From Silene conica (Eukaryota > Streptophyta > Magnoliopsida > Caryophyllales > Caryophyllaceae): a stretch of DNA of 64,000 nucleotides. Made by a program: the position numbers and the translations under genes. The notes beneath the pieces are model-generated. The model did no database searches. It was not told the DNA's origin and worked only from the letters and a program-made list of their open reading frames with translations. The stretch is from assembly GCA_029255685.2 (NCBI GenBank), contig CM055317.2:68437460-68501459 (forward strand), given 5' to 3'. Shown here in pieces: positions 9,491 through 24,939 of this stretch; position 1 is the first letter of the stretch, and the number at the start of each line of letters is the position of its first letter.

Positions 9491-12337
9491 TTAGTTGGTT
9501 GCATCGTTCTTCTCAGCAGAATGATCATCCCTGCGCCCACTGCAACAGTAGAAATGCTGCAGCTTAACACGGCCGCAGCACCTGTGAAGCCAGGAAACAA
9601 ATATTGGTAAACGACAAGTCAACAACTGCAGCTTAGTAAATAGGCAGCGCGGTGTTTGAGAATATGAGGACCCTGTGCAGCATTTTACAAACGACTCCCC
9701 AATTAATGTGAACATTTTCAAAATTAATACAACCTTTTCATGGGAAAAATAAAGTTATCCACACAAAAAAAAATCTCCGATACTTATCTTGTGAACGTTT
9801 ATCTTTCCAAACTGTGAAGGTTTTCTGGAGAAGGCAGAGCCATTGGGAATGGACGATAAATGAGGGCATTCAATTAAAGAATTTACAGATTTAAGTAAAT
9901 GATGAGACGGTTCAAGTAAAAAAATGCAAATTTGAACACGGGCAACGCTGATATGAGCCACACACCAAACTGGGATCCAAACACATTCTACTGATCATTA
10001 ATGGATGTAATATATTTATGAGTCCCTTAGTTTTACGGAACCCTGTGTAGCGGAACAGGTTGAAAATGAACACCCATATAAGCACTGAAAAATTACCAAG
10101 GTAATTGACAGAAGACTGAACTGAAAACAATTCCAATGTGAAATGGTTTCATTCTGATTGTAATTTGGATGGAAAGGGGTTGTAAATTTTTTTAAGGTTT
10201 CCACGACTCCATTTTGAGACGGTAACAGGGAGTTTATAATGCAGTAACCAAGGTTTAGGCTGCGACGACAGATTCAATTATCACGACAAAGACTGGGTAT
10301 ATAATATACCATGCTAAGAAGCTATGAGCTAACACCACCAATAATCACATCAATAGTTCAATGCCTCAACGGCTCCTAACTTCTGGGGAGTAAGGGGGCA
10401 GGGTGTATGAACCAAAGAGGTGATTTTCAAATAAAACATAGTGAAAATTGCATCAAAAATTGCATTAGCCAACCTTTACTTGACAGCGTAAGAAACACAG
10501 ACAACTTATGGTTGGTTGGTAATTTTAATCACCCAATACTCTTTTTATGTACACAGTGAAAAAAAATCAAACGATGTGGGAGTGACCATGTCCAGAAACC
10601 TAACCATGTCTAAAAGCCCAGTAAAGAAAATATTTCCAACAGCGAGCCTTGTACAGACAGTCTAACGTGGGAGAACAACAGCGCAAATATATGAGCGTCT
10701 CGTATAAGTTTTTGTGAATTCTAAAAGTAATATCAACTTTGATATAAAAAAATGTAAAACCGGGTTAGAGGAAGATACAGAATCAACACAGCATTGACTA
10801 TCAATCAATCTGTCTACAAGTTTGAATATCTTTGTTTCCAGCACATCTGAAATTAGACATTCTATTTCATCATCTACTCAATCGGTGAATCCACAAATCA
10901 GTTTCGACTGTATTCAAGTTTATACTACGACTACAATTAGGTCCGCTATTATACAGGTACATAAGAAAGAACTTACGTGCATCGAACTATGACCGGGGTC
11001 GGCTTCAAAGCCTTGGGCCCATTTCTGATGCCTCGCTTATGCTTTGAAATCTGTATAAAGTGAAGCAACTCAAGATAAATAGTACTCCCTCGTAACATTT
11101 TAGTGCCAGCTAATCAAACAACAAAATTTAAAAAATAAGGGCAAAATGGAGTAATAATAATAAGGGTTATTTATATGAATAATCCAAACTATTAGCGTTC
11201 TTCTCAAAATAATCCAAACTTGAACTTAACTCAAAATAAACTGAACTATTGTCATCGTCTTCTCATATTGCACTAAGCCCATTATTAACCTTTGATTTCC
11301 GGTAAACTAATAGGTGACCCATTTTTTTGTTTAATCCCTTCTCTTCCTCCTCCATTAAAATCACCACCCACCAACCCACATAGCAGCCATTACCACGACA
11401 ACTACCCTAGAGTCCTAGATCCACAACCACCAATGTCCTGCCCGTCAACCGCGCCTTTTCCATTAACCATTCATCTCAACAGCATCGATAGTTGCTGCAG
11501 TGACTCAGATCAATTCAAAGAAGAAAAAGTTGTACCCGCCTTCCCCATCGACCACCTGCAATCAACCATTCATCCTAACAACCAAAATTCGGTGGTTGGT
11601 CTGATGGTGATGGGTTGATGAAGGACAGAAGGAGTATGAGATGGGGTATTTTATAGTGGCAGTAAGTGTAGATGTGAATGTCTAATGGTTGGTTGGCTGG
11701 TACTTCTTTTACTAAACCAAAAAAACAATAATAACCTAATTAAAAGTAACCGGTCACCTATTCTAATTTGAGAAAACGATAGTTAAACTTGGGTTTATTG
11801 GGAGTTGAACTCTGTTCTTTTCAGCTTAATTTCAACTCATTTCAATTTAGCTAACAGTTCAAATCATTTTTTTTCTATTCAGCTCATTTTTTTCAACAAA
11901 CTAAGTGTTACTTCAACCCCATTCCCTTCGTCTCAACTCCATTCACTTTAGTTTAATTAAGCTCATTTTCATTCAATTCAATTCAGCTCGTTTCAGAACA
12001 GAACCTTAAAGTGTTGTTCCGATTATTATAACAAGATGAGCAATAGTTCGGATTATTCTCATAAATTAACCCTAATAGTAATAATAAAAAAAAGGAATAC
12101 CTTTTTCTTGGGTACAGCCATGAGGTCCATGGAACCAAGATGAGAGGAAAAGGAAGGAAGTTCAGGTCGAAAAGCGGTATCGGGTTCAGGAATAGACAAA
12201 GGAAGAGGAGGAGAAATAGGTTGGATGGAATAATTGAAAGACGGTGCGATTGCAAGGGAATGACTGAATCTGCTGAACAGCCCACCAATTGCAGCATTCA
12301 TATCAATACCCCGTGCTGCTGCTGCTCTCATTGCCAT
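9491..12337 (-). CDS. Large ribosomal subunit protein bL32, mitochondrial type
   Basis: A nuclear gene for organellar ribosomal protein bL32, placed in mitochondria by similarity to plant L32p-family proteins with an N-terminal extension. Coding exons are 12101-12337, 10977-11050 and 9491-9581 (133 aa). Residues 1-72 form a targeting-type extension; VPKKK follows at about 75-79. Exon 2 gives KHKRGIRNGPKALKP, and exon 3 gives CGRVKLQHFYCCSG, the zinc-ribbon end of the family (C103, C106, C116, C117). Donors GTATTC and GTAAGT and acceptors TACAG and CACAG join in phase. Start ATG 12337 lies just after an acceptor-like TTGCAG, suggesting a 5'UTR intron. The family usually has V where this protein has C105. 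Intron 1 hosts a MULE (11160-12076) and intron 2 a SINE fragment. Confidence 0.93.
10355..10420 (-). repeat. SINE fragment in bL32m intron 2
   Basis: A diverged copy of the element also seen at 31999-32065 and 35760-35821. They share CAATGCCTCAACGGCTCC and the GGGTAAGGGGG core, which on the minus strand resembles the TS-type plant SINE core (TACATCC...CCCCTTACC). The similarity continues weakly to about 10490. Confidence 0.5.
11160..12076. mobile_element. Non-autonomous Mutator-like element (917 bp) in bL32m intron 1
   Basis: Terminal inverted repeats of about 75 bp (ATAAGGGTTATTTA on the left, ATTAGGGTTAATTTA inverted on the right; both then give AATAATCC.AACTATT). They are flanked by a perfect 10-bp duplication AGTAATAATA (11150-11159 and 12077-12086). 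MULEs typically make 9-11 bp duplications. No transposase ORF. Its right end is only 24 bp from the exon-1 splice donor at 12100. Confidence 0.88.
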
Positions 12338-12451
12338 TTTTACTGCAATAAAGCAGCAAAAAATGATGAGAAATGCATTGGAAAATCGCGAGGATATATT
12401 GAACAACACAAATTCTCATCTGTGACGGTCCGTCCATATCCATCACAAGTC

Positions 12452-12625
12452 CTAGGGCTGAGCAAAAGCGGTATACCGCACCGGTTTTGCTTTAAAAACC
12501 GGTATCCGGTTTTAAAAATTTTCATTTCATGATACCGGTACTGCACCGGATTTATTCGGTATACCGGTTTTTTACGAAAATGGAAACCGAATCCGGAAAT
12601 CCGGATTAACCGCACCGGTTTTGAA
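12452..12625 (+). mobile_element. Truncated hAT-like element with CCGGTTTT palindromes
   Basis: The left end TAGGGCTGAGCAAAA resembles that of the hAT element at 1545. The interior is again a run of palindromic units, here around AAACCGGTATACCGG. No matching right end is found, so it is a remnant. It lies in the presumed 5'UTR intron of the bL32m gene. Confidence 0.6.
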
Positions 12626-12944
12626 ACCGGTTTCACAAAACCACGAAAGTCATGTTTTCCTTGTAGAAGCTCTTGTAATAAATTACAATAGAATTTGGGG
12701 AAATGATTTCCTAGAAAAAACAAATTAAGAAATCAAAATATACAACTTTGGAAAATTTCAAAAAAATATATAAACGAAACACTGAACAAAAATAGAAAGA
12801 TTGAAATATATCTATAAAATACGAATGAAACATCTCATTAGGGAACAAAGATCAAAATATATCTATAAAATACGAATGAAACATCGCATTAATGAACAAA
12901 GATCGAAATATATCTATAAAATGTATAAGAGAATGAATAAACAA

Positions 12945-13030
12945 ACCTTAATTGCTAAGATATCGAAATTTTGATGAGAAGACGGTAGATCTAGACGAAG
13001 AGTTGAAGAAGATTAGACGAAGAGGACTGA
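12945..13030 (-). other. Candidate 5'UTR exon of the bL32m gene
   Basis: On the minus strand this is a CT-rich leader-like stretch ending in a donor-like AAG/GTTTGT near 12945. It could splice to the acceptor just before the start codon at 12337. A GC-rich stretch at 14040-14105 with donor-like G/GTATGT near 14039 is an alternative. Both are inference. Confidence 0.35.
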
Positions 13031-13033
13031 GAT

Positions 13034-14282
13034 CAGGGGCGGACCCAGGATTTGAGGGAAGGGGTGGTATAGTAAGAAAAAAAATTGTACGTTAAATTCT
13101 AATATCGTCAATACATAGTAATATAATTACAGATTAAAGGAAAAATCTAAAGCCATCCGACGAGGATTCATATCTTGAAAACGCCTAATAATATCATCAT
13201 TACTAACTTGTGCAAAAAAATCTCTCTCAATACAAGTGACTAAACAATTATTCAAAAATTCGTGGAATGTATGAGTTACTCAAGCAACTCCCTTTAAGAA
13301 AACAGGCGGTCTTTAGCTAGCAAGGGTATTCTGCTCTGGCCTCTGGATGCTATTGCAGCCTTGGATGCTAATAGAGTGTTCTGCTCTCTAACAGGGGTAA
13401 CTCTTACGACAACTGTCAACCCTTATACAGTTACACTCGGCTATTTCTGCAATTCTGCTAACCCTAAATCCTAATGGCACTGTCAACCTAATAGAGTATG
13501 GATGCTAATAAAATAAAAAAATAAAGCTATAGGTACTTCGAGAAAATGAACATGGAATTATTCTCGTCCCATACAAAAAAGTCGAGTAATCATACAGTCA
13601 AGTGTGGCAGCCAAATAATTCAGAAAATGATAATTCTGAGAGCTAAATGATATGTGGAGTAGTAGTAGTAGTAAATTAGTTAACATTAAAGAAACCTTGA
13701 AACCGAATATTCAACTGAACTGCACACAATTCTTCGTCGTGTATCTTTGTTAGCATAAGGCATACGTTCAGCAGGATCTAAACATTTAAGTTGGTTTATA
13801 AATTCTACAGTTATACTCGGCTATTTCTGCAATTCTGCTAACCCTAAATCCTAATGCCACCGTCAACCTAATAGAGTATGGATGCTATTTCTCCTTTGTT
13901 TTGAACGATTCTCTACCAATTAATGAATTCAATCAAACTACCCCACTCAAATCTACAATACACAACTAAATTACCAAACATTCAATCAAATTTAATAATC
14001 AAATTTGGGGAAAAACGTATGAACAATAAACATACCAAAAAGAGGTCTTTAATGAGGGCGGCCGTTGATTCGCGACGCGGCGGTTGAGGGCGGCGAGGCG
14101 GCGGAGGCGGGGTTATGGGTTGGATTTAGGGTTTTAATTTGATGTATGTTTGTTACTTGTTTCAGGCGTTTCTCTTCAGTTTTCCTTCTTTTTTTTTTCC
14201 TTTATTTTTTTTAATATATTCTCACGTGACTACGTAAGGGCACGTGCCCCACTTTCCTCCCCAAATCGAGTTAGTGAATTGA
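13034..14282. other. Intergenic with hAT-like end and an 81-bp direct duplication
   Basis: CAGGGGCGGACCCAGGATTT at 13034 is a typical hAT-type terminus, but no partner end is visible. An about 81-bp unit is present twice in direct orientation (13428-13508 and 13807-13887) with few differences. No gene recognised. Confidence 0.6.
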
Positions 14283-14569
14283 GGGGGTGTTTGGTTGGCA
14301 ATATTGGAATGGAATAGATTCAGTCCATTTCATTATTTGGTTGGGGTGATTTGGAATGGAGTTAGATACCCAATGGATTCTAACTCCACCCCAACACCTT
14401 GGAATCCATACCCACCATGCCCCCTTGGATTCTAACTCCATTGCACCTTTCTATAACTTATGATAAACCAAACAAGATTAGATAAGTATGGATTTAGAAT
14501 CTCTTACCACCATACTATCAAACTCCATTCCATTCCATTCCATTCCAACTTGTTGAACCAAACGTCCCC
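14283..14569. mobile_element. MITE, PIF/Harbinger-like (287 bp)
   Basis: The left end GGGGGTGTTTGGTT and right end AACCAAACGTCCCC form terminal inverted repeats that continue into TTGGAATGGAATG. The flanks are TGA on both sides (14280-14282 and 14570-14572), a 3-bp duplication of the Harbinger type. A related, larger element lies at 54981-55631. Confidence 0.85.
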
Positions 14570-16779
14570 TGAGAAAGTGGGAAGCTGCGTGCGGCATACC
14601 TGTTTGTTTACTTTTAGGGTTTAGTTAATTTTTAAGTAGATTAATTTAGAGTTTAGACGTATGGTAATTGGTAATAGGCTAATATGGGCATATGGTATTG
14701 TTAAATGATAATGGTATCTATAATCTATAAATATAATAAAAAAGACAAACTAAACTATTACATTTCACCATTCAACTATTTAAGATTAAACTATCAAGTC
14801 ACATCATCATTTCTTATTTTGAAAAAAAAATTGAACACTAAATGTAAATAAATAGCCTAATAAACATTTTACCTTAGCTATTTATTTTTAAAATAAATTA
14901 AAAACAATAATAACAAAAATTAAAGTACATACTAATTTAAATTTCTATGTTTTTTGTTGGAATAAGATAAAGGCAAATAAAAATCACATCATTTTAATGC
15001 CAGTAAATGAAGAGTACATACGATGTTACCTCCAATTTTATAGTTTTTGAGTTTTGTTTTAGAAACTATGAGTTTTTCTATAAAGTTTTTAAGTTTATTT
15101 ATTTAAACATTAAACTCTAAAAAATCACAATAAAACTCAAAAATATTACATATAGGTTTAGTTGAATTTGAGTTATGACGGAAAAAAAACTAAAATCTAA
15201 CTTATAAACTTTAATATGCTAAAAAAATACGCATTTACTCAAAAACAAATTAAATTTGAGGTAATAAGTTAAAAAAAATACATATATGCTAAAAAAATAA
15301 AAACTAGAAGTACTACATCCGATGTATGATCATTTTTCTCTTCTAATGTTAAGTAGCTCATGAGAACTAATGATTTTTTGTAAACGTTAAATACAAATTA
15401 ATAATAGCAAAATAAACATTTAACATTGACATTTTAATTTTCATGTAAATAAACAAAAGTTCAAAATCAATATTTATGCTAACTTTTGAAATCCGATGTT
15501 AATTATTAGGATAAGTCAAATGAAAAATTTGTGAGTTAGTTGTTCTTCTATACTTACAAGTCTAAATTAAAGGTATATACAATATGTTAATATGATTATT
15601 ATACCTTTCGGATCGTTAAATTAACTTTTAACATTATACATCACAAATTATACCAAATTGTATGCATAAACACTTGTTTATCCAAACTATTTGTAGGATC
15701 TTACGATCCTACGATTCGATCCTGCGATCCGATCCTACCACCCTTCTTCGATCCAAACTAGAATCCCGATCTTGACAACATTGGCTCACATACAAGTTCA
15801 TCAAGTACAAGAAATATATAATTATATGTCATAGTCATATTTACTAAATACGTATTGATTCTCAAATGTTTACTCACATAAGCCGCATACCCATAGCTCA
15901 TTGCAAATAGTTAAAATATATTACCTAGGTATTTCGCTATAAAACATGTTTTCTGTATAAAAATGTCAATTTATAAAACTAATAATCAAGTTGTGAAAAT
16001 AAACACGTAAAGATAAAAGAGCTTGAAAGAGTAACATTACCATCTCTCTTTATTTTATTAATGTGAGACATTCGCTTCTAAGAATCATACACAATAAGAA
16101 GCTAGGTATGGAAACTATAAATTCAGTAATGTGTATCTACAAAATTTTAACTTTTATAGGTCATTTCTTAAGTTTGATAAACAAAAAAATAGATACAACA
16201 ATGTATAACAGTCTTATGTATATATCACCCTCGATCTATTATCGTAAATAGTCATATATTTAGTTAAAAAGGAGAAAAACAAACCTACGATTAAAGTTGA
16301 TACAAAATTAAGATTATAATGGATATACTATGTGAGTTAGTCAGTCATTAAGTTATATGTAAAATTAAATGATAAAATATTGTTATTTAACATTAATTTT
16401 GCTATTACATGTTTACATTATCTTACAGTATCTGCTCGTTAAATTGTTGTGGAATAACAAATTGGATTAGATATCCAGTCTTTTAATTCCTTGCCAGATA
16501 AAAATAGAGTCAAATATATTTTCAAACGCACCAAAAAAATAATAAATATAATCAATATAACGTTTATTATCATACGAAAACTAGCTTGTGGATTATCTTT
16601 AACCATTCACATTTTAAAAAATAACCATTTTGGTGCATGTGTCCTCCACAGTTAGTGGGACTATAATCTAAATATCTTACAATATCAAAAAGGGATACTT
16701 TGTATATTTATCAACTACTTAACGTAAATCAGTAATGGTTGGCTAAATATCTTACAATATCAATCGGGTTTCCATGAGG
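14570..16779. other. AT-rich intergenic sequence, no gene recognised
   Basis: Very AT-rich. It includes GATCCTACGATTCGATCC-type short palindromic units near 15700-15740 and a 21-bp direct repeat CTAAATATCTTACAATATCA (about 16669 and 16743). No coding signal. Confidence 0.65.
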
Positions 16780-18321
16780 GAAATGAGTTTTGATAAGATT
16801 ACTGAGGAGTTATTTAAGGGAGTTGGTATGAAAACCCTTTACGAGACTAGATCGGCCCTTACCTCACCCCCGTTGACTTGAGAGTTTTTGAGCTCCCTCA
16901 GAGTCACCAAGAACAGAAATTTGGGAAAAATGGTCTTTCTTGAGTTCCGTCTGATGAACAAGGAACATCGTTTAACACTTGAGGAGTTCGCCCTGACGGT
17001 AAATTGCCCACCCATGCCCCTGAGGGGTTTGATACTGAGGCTATATGGAATTCTATTACCGGTTTGACAAGTTCCAAGCAACAAAAGAAACCGGCGAATA
17101 GGGTGCACTTAGCACCGATTCGCATTTGGCATCGCTTTATGGGGTGGACCGTCTTATCTAGAGACGAGCCACATAACTTTCGGACGGAAGAGCTCGAGAT
17201 TTTGGGTTCTTTTCTGACTGGCTAGCCGCGAATCAACATTGCTCACCATATGGCTCTACAGCTGAGCCGTTTGGCTAGCCAGCCCAGCCTCACTACGCCT
17301 ATTTGTGTGGGAAGGATGATTACTTTGATGGCCTATGCTCTTTATCACCGAAATTTCAATGTGGGCTACATTGAGGGGGAGAACCCTCTCTCCCGTCGTT
17401 ACATTCAGGAGAACTTGGGGTGGATCAAGTGGAACCCCTTAGACCGCAAGGAGTATTGGCAGGTTCGAGTAGGCAAACAAAACAGAAACTCGATCCCTTT
17501 GCCTAACACTCAGGGGATGAGGGTAAGACCTGGCCAGGCCCATTACCTCCTTGAGATTGAGGTGACTCCGGAGGAGACTCCTGCCGATCAGCGACCCCCC
17601 GTTGTCTATGCCCGTGACCGTGTCGGCTCCACCTCCTCCGACCTCTCATTCCAGCAGCCTTCTGTCACTCTACCACCCTTTGTCGGCGGCCCTCACTTTT
17701 TCCAGGGCTCTACTTCCAGCTCCGCTGCTCCTCCTCCTGGCCCTTTGCACCAGGATCTCATAGATTTCATGGCTCGGATGGATCTTAACCAGAAGATGGC
17801 TGATGAGCGACAAAAGATAGCCGACGCGCGCCAGTAATTAGCCGATGAGCAGGCTTTGGCGGATGTCCGCCATCAGGATATTTGTACCAGGCTTGATTAC
17901 TTATACCAAGATCAAGCCTATGGGACGTTTCCGAGCTATGATCAGTTCGTGCGCGAGGGATATCGTCACTCCTACGGTGGTCACCCCTCCTATTACATGC
18001 CCCCTGAGGCTGGATATGTGCTTCTCGAGAGACCTCACTTCTTTGGAGAGATTCATGTTGCTCCGGGCTACTACGTTATCCCGATTTCCCCCCCAGAGGT
18101 GCGTAGGAATGGGAACTCAGGCCACCCGGGCCATACCTTCACCAGTGGCATGACTTCTGATTCTGGAGGAGGCGGCTCCCATCCTTCTCCATTCCGGGAC
18201 ATTTTGAACAAACCCCGATGATTATATGCAAGTGGATAACCGCAGGAATGGAGATGGTGATGAAGATGAAGATGGAGATGGAGATGGAGAGGGCGGCGAT
18301 GAGGACGTTGGTGACCAGTGA
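16780..18321 (+). pseudogene. Decayed Athila env-like ORF (ATHILA ORF-1 type)
   Basis: Remnant of the ORF between pol and the 3' LTR in Athila elements. One frame runs from about 17004 to 18221, broken by TAG at 17223-17225 and TAA at 17835-17837. An upstream part (about 16930-17000, with EFRLMNKEHRLTLEEFALTV) is in another frame, so a frameshift lies near 17000. A second frameshift near 18215 leads into an acidic Asp/Gly/Glu-rich tail ending at 18321. Recognisable parts are RIWHRFMGWTVLSRDEPHNF (about 17118-17177) and the following helical block to about 17450, then a low-complexity Pro/Ser stretch and an Ala/Asp/Gln coiled segment. No gag, RT or integrase is present upstream, so the element is 5'-truncated. 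No function is expected. Confidence 0.8.
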
Positions 18322-21347
<3,026 letters not shown>

Positions 21348-21362
21348 AAGTGTGGGGAATTC
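21348..21362 (+). promoter_or_regulatory. Polypurine tract of the Athila-like element
   Basis: AAGTGTGGGGAATTC lies immediately before the LTR start TGATGAG at 21363. This is the expected position of the plus-strand primer. Confidence 0.7.
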
Positions 21363-21662
21363 TGATGAGTCCCAAATTTGTCATTATTTACGTTATCTTT
21401 CCTTTCATTTTGATCCTGTTTCGGCCCCATTTTGCGTGCCATTGTTTGATTTTATGCCCGTTGCCTCGATTCTACGTATTTGGTTTCCATTTTGTAGGTC
21501 TTAAGGCGGGAACGGAGAAACGGGAGCAAACGAGACGGATTTGATGCAAAAAAGTGAAGGAAATGTGAAGTATTGCTCAACGGGTCCTCTCAGTCGGTGG
21601 GATGGCTTGGAGTTCCTTCCCTTGATTCATCGTCAAAAATCCAGTAGCAAGACAAAGGGTTC

Positions 21663-21880
21663 TCAGCCGGTGGCCAACCGGCAGCCGGTCAGCCAGCTGG
21701 GACCCCATTCCTTACTTAGCCATTTTTCCAAAGAGTAAGAGGGCAGTTTCTGAAGAAAGGATTCTTAGCCGGTGGCCAACCGGCTAGGAAGACCTGTGCA
21801 TGTTCAAGATTGATGCAAAATCAGTGTTGAGTTTTCAGACTTTAAGTCGGTGGTCAACCGGCAGCCGGTGTACCGGCTTA
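21663..21880 (+). repeat. CCGG palindrome modules in U3 (LTR at 21363)
   Basis: The core ACCGGCAGCCGGT is flanked by CAGCCGGT and a partly matching right arm. The modules at 21663-21701 and 21843-21880 are fullest; the one at 21767-21787 is short, and a worn trace lies near 21582. The array ends about 65 bp upstream of the TATA box. Confidence 0.85.
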
Positions 21881-21943
21881 GAAACTTACTTATTGAAGAT
21901 CAAGATCAGAAGTTTGTTTTTGGACTCTCAGATTTTCGCGCAC

Positions 21944-21950
21944 TATATAA
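21944..21950 (+). promoter_or_regulatory. LTR TATA box
   Basis: TATATAA followed by ACCCACACTT. The same arrangement occurs at 56680-56686 and, on the minus strand, at 48246-48252. Confidence 0.65.
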
Positions 21951-22997
21951 ACCCACACTTAGACTATTTTATTGACGCAACTTTTATACAACTTATGCAC
22001 GCATTCCTAGGGTTTTCTACTGTTTCATTGTTCTTCATTTTAGGCTACAAAACTCATCTCACTCACTTAATCACTCAAAAAGTCTCTTAAATAATCTTTT
22101 AGTTAATCTTGTAGTTTATCTTTCCTAGTTTCTTTCTAGTTCTTCATTAGTTACATATTTGGTTATTGGGTGTATTTGAAGAGGTTTGAAAGAATCCTTC
22201 TTGTTTAATCCAAGCTCTTACCTTTTAGCAATTTATGGTATAATCTGTCCTTCTCTTGCATTGTTTACTCATTTGTTTACATTTTCTTCAAGTTTAATTG
22301 TTTGGTTTGTTTGCCTTTGCTTTGTTCACCATGTTTAGCAATTTCTCTACAATAGTTCACTTGTTTTCCTTAGTTATGAGTGAGTAGTTTACTTGCTAGG
22401 GTTAGGGGTGGTCTATGGTGGATTAATGGTGATGAAATTTGCTTAGGGTTAGACTTGGGCACTCTCTTATGTTGGGTATTCATAGTATGCATGCTAGGTG
22501 CATGTTTGATAAAATGCCTCAACGGGACATGATTCTTGGCTTTGTTTGTACGGTTGACATGATTCGTGGCTTTGTTTGTCTTTGGCAATAGTCTAGGGCT
22601 TTCATAATCATGTAAGTGTGTTGGTTGACCGTGTTCGTAGCGAGAGCTAGGATATAATAGGACTTGATGACCTAAGGTGAGTCAAATCGAAAAACGAGAC
22701 GAACCGAGACCTACCATAAGAGCGACCTTAGACCGCCTTTGCATGTTCCGTTACCGACCCACCTTAGTAACCACGACACCCTAGTCCTTTTATATATCGA
22801 TTTATTCTACATCTTTGCTTTTCTCGCTCATTAGTTCGTTAGTCAATCTTTCAACCTATTACCCAACTAAACTAGAATTAGAACATAACTACATAACATC
22901 CCCACCATCTTCGCGTTCGACACCCTAAATTATACTACTTAATTTGGGTTTTATAAATTGTTTTTGAACGAGAATTGACGGCAAATCTCGGTTATCA

Positions 22998-24939
22998 ATG
23001 GTTCAAAGAAATGTGATTATATACGGATATATTACATAGATGCCTAAATTGACCAAATATTAGTCATTAAAATAATAAGAATAATTATTTAACACGATTA
23101 AATGATTATTAGGAGAAATGAATTAAGATTTTAATTCTAAGTAAATATAAATGTTATATTTATTAGTAATATAAGTTTTACTATGCAATATTAAAATTAA
23201 TTGATTATACGATAATTAATTATATACTCCTGCCATATTTATATATGTTAAATTATAATATCGTATAAGTCTCGAAAAATCAGTTTTCCAAGTACACCAT
23301 GATTTCGGTCCATTTATTATTAATATATAAATAAAATAACTTCCAAAATAATATCTTCCAATAATGAATAAAAAGCAGTTTTTATCTTTTATTTGGAGAT
23401 TGGTTTTTGGCAGTTGGGTGGCCGTGGGATTCGTGCCAAGAGTCCTACTCTTGGTCGGATATTCATAATATTATTTCCATCGGAACTCTATATATCAGGG
23501 GCGAAGCTCAGCACGGGCCCAAGGGGTATAGCCCGGGTTGCATTTTTGGGAGATATACAAATAATACAATAATAGTAGTAATTTTCACATTGAAGAAAAA
23601 GCATAATTGACAATAGTGTAGTTATCCCTTAACTCATGAGGTATGGGGTTCAAGCCCATAACATTTTTGTTATAAATAGTGTTCACAATTACCTAGCAAG
23701 TTACACGAGAAGAACACACCTCAATACGTCAATTGTGAGGTACGGTCAAATCAATCAATATATATAATTAAAGGAGGCTTTTTTCTAAGCACGTGGTAGT
23801 CTCCACCTTTTACAAAACACAGTATTTATAAATAATAATTTATTTACAATTTTTCTACTAGAATTAGGAGATAATTAATTATTTACAATTTTTCTATTAG
23901 AATTAGAAAATTGGAAAATAGTTGTTTAGATAATAATTTATTTATAATTTTCCTATTAAAATTAGAAAATAAGAATGAAAATAATAAATTATTTACAACT
24001 TTTCTATTCGATTTAGAAAAAAAAAAAATAGTTGATTATTTACAATTTTCCTATTAGATTTCGAACATTATTATTCTTTAATATTTATATACTTATTATT
24101 TAAGTTTATTAATTTTATTCAACGTTTTTATTAAAAATGAAAATCGGAAATGAATTAAAATAATTGATTATTTACAATTTTCCTATCTTAGAACATTATT
24201 CTTTAATATTTATATACTTACTATTTAAGGTTATTAATATTATTAAGCATTTCTATTAAAATGAAAATGGGAAAGCGTAAAAAAGAACCAATTTAGTCTG
24301 TCTTCGTCTTAACATTAAAATGAGTAAAAAATAGTCTCACGGGAATATAAGAGTAATAAGACAAATCTTTTACTTTTTTCTTATACATTATGTTCTTATC
24401 TTTTCCATATTATTAGACAATTCAAACTTAAAATGAATACCTCCATCTTGATTAAAAATGTGTGGAACTAATAAATGAAATTAGTTAAATATTTAAGTCT
24501 AAACAAATTTCTACCTAAAAGGAACATTTGCGATCAATCATATTCGACCAAATTAAGAGCAACACTACTATTTTTTGGTACAATAGTAGCATTATTATTT
24601 AAGTGAATATTATACACTTTCGTACTTAATTATGCGAAAGAAATGAGATAATTTCTTTAATTAAGTAAAAAAGAAAATAAGAAAAATACCAAATATATTA
24701 TACTTTAGAGAAACCCGGCCCAAAAATGTAAAATTTAGATTTAATTAGTATAAATATAAATATTAAAGGGCACAATGATGATGTAGATAGGTGCGTAAAG
24801 TGGAATAATTATGTGGATGACATGTGTTATTTTAAATGAGTATTGAAAGGTATTTCATAAATAACAATATTTATTCCTACATATTTTCACCTTATTTTTT
24901 AACGATGAGACATTGTGTTATAAAACGACATATTTTTTT
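22998..24939. other. AT-rich intergenic sequence with hAT-like and tRNA-like traces
   Basis: CAGGGGCGAAGCTCAGCACG at 23496 looks like a hAT terminus without a visible partner. Downstream, about 23615-23660 is tRNA-like, with GGGGTTCAAGCCC at 23645-23656. From 23800 to 24250, diverged repeats of ATTATTTACAATTTTTCTATT occur. No gene recognised. Confidence 0.55.

Larger units (their letters stand above)
21363..22997 (+). mobile_element. 3' LTR of the Athila-like element (1635 bp)
   Basis: Starts TGATGAGTCCC directly after the polypurine tract and ends CTCGGTTATCA. It is homologous over its length to the solo LTRs at 47238-48976 and 55995-57683; for example, GAAATGCCTCAACG-type and ACTACTTAATTTGGG blocks are shared. 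The TATA box TATATAA is at 21944-21950, with palindromic modules upstream of it. The other LTR and the matching target duplication are not present in the window. Confidence 0.85.

Noticed and set aside
12140..12532. 130-aa plus-strand ORF
   Set aside because: It is antisense to bL32m exon 1 and runs into the hAT remnant.
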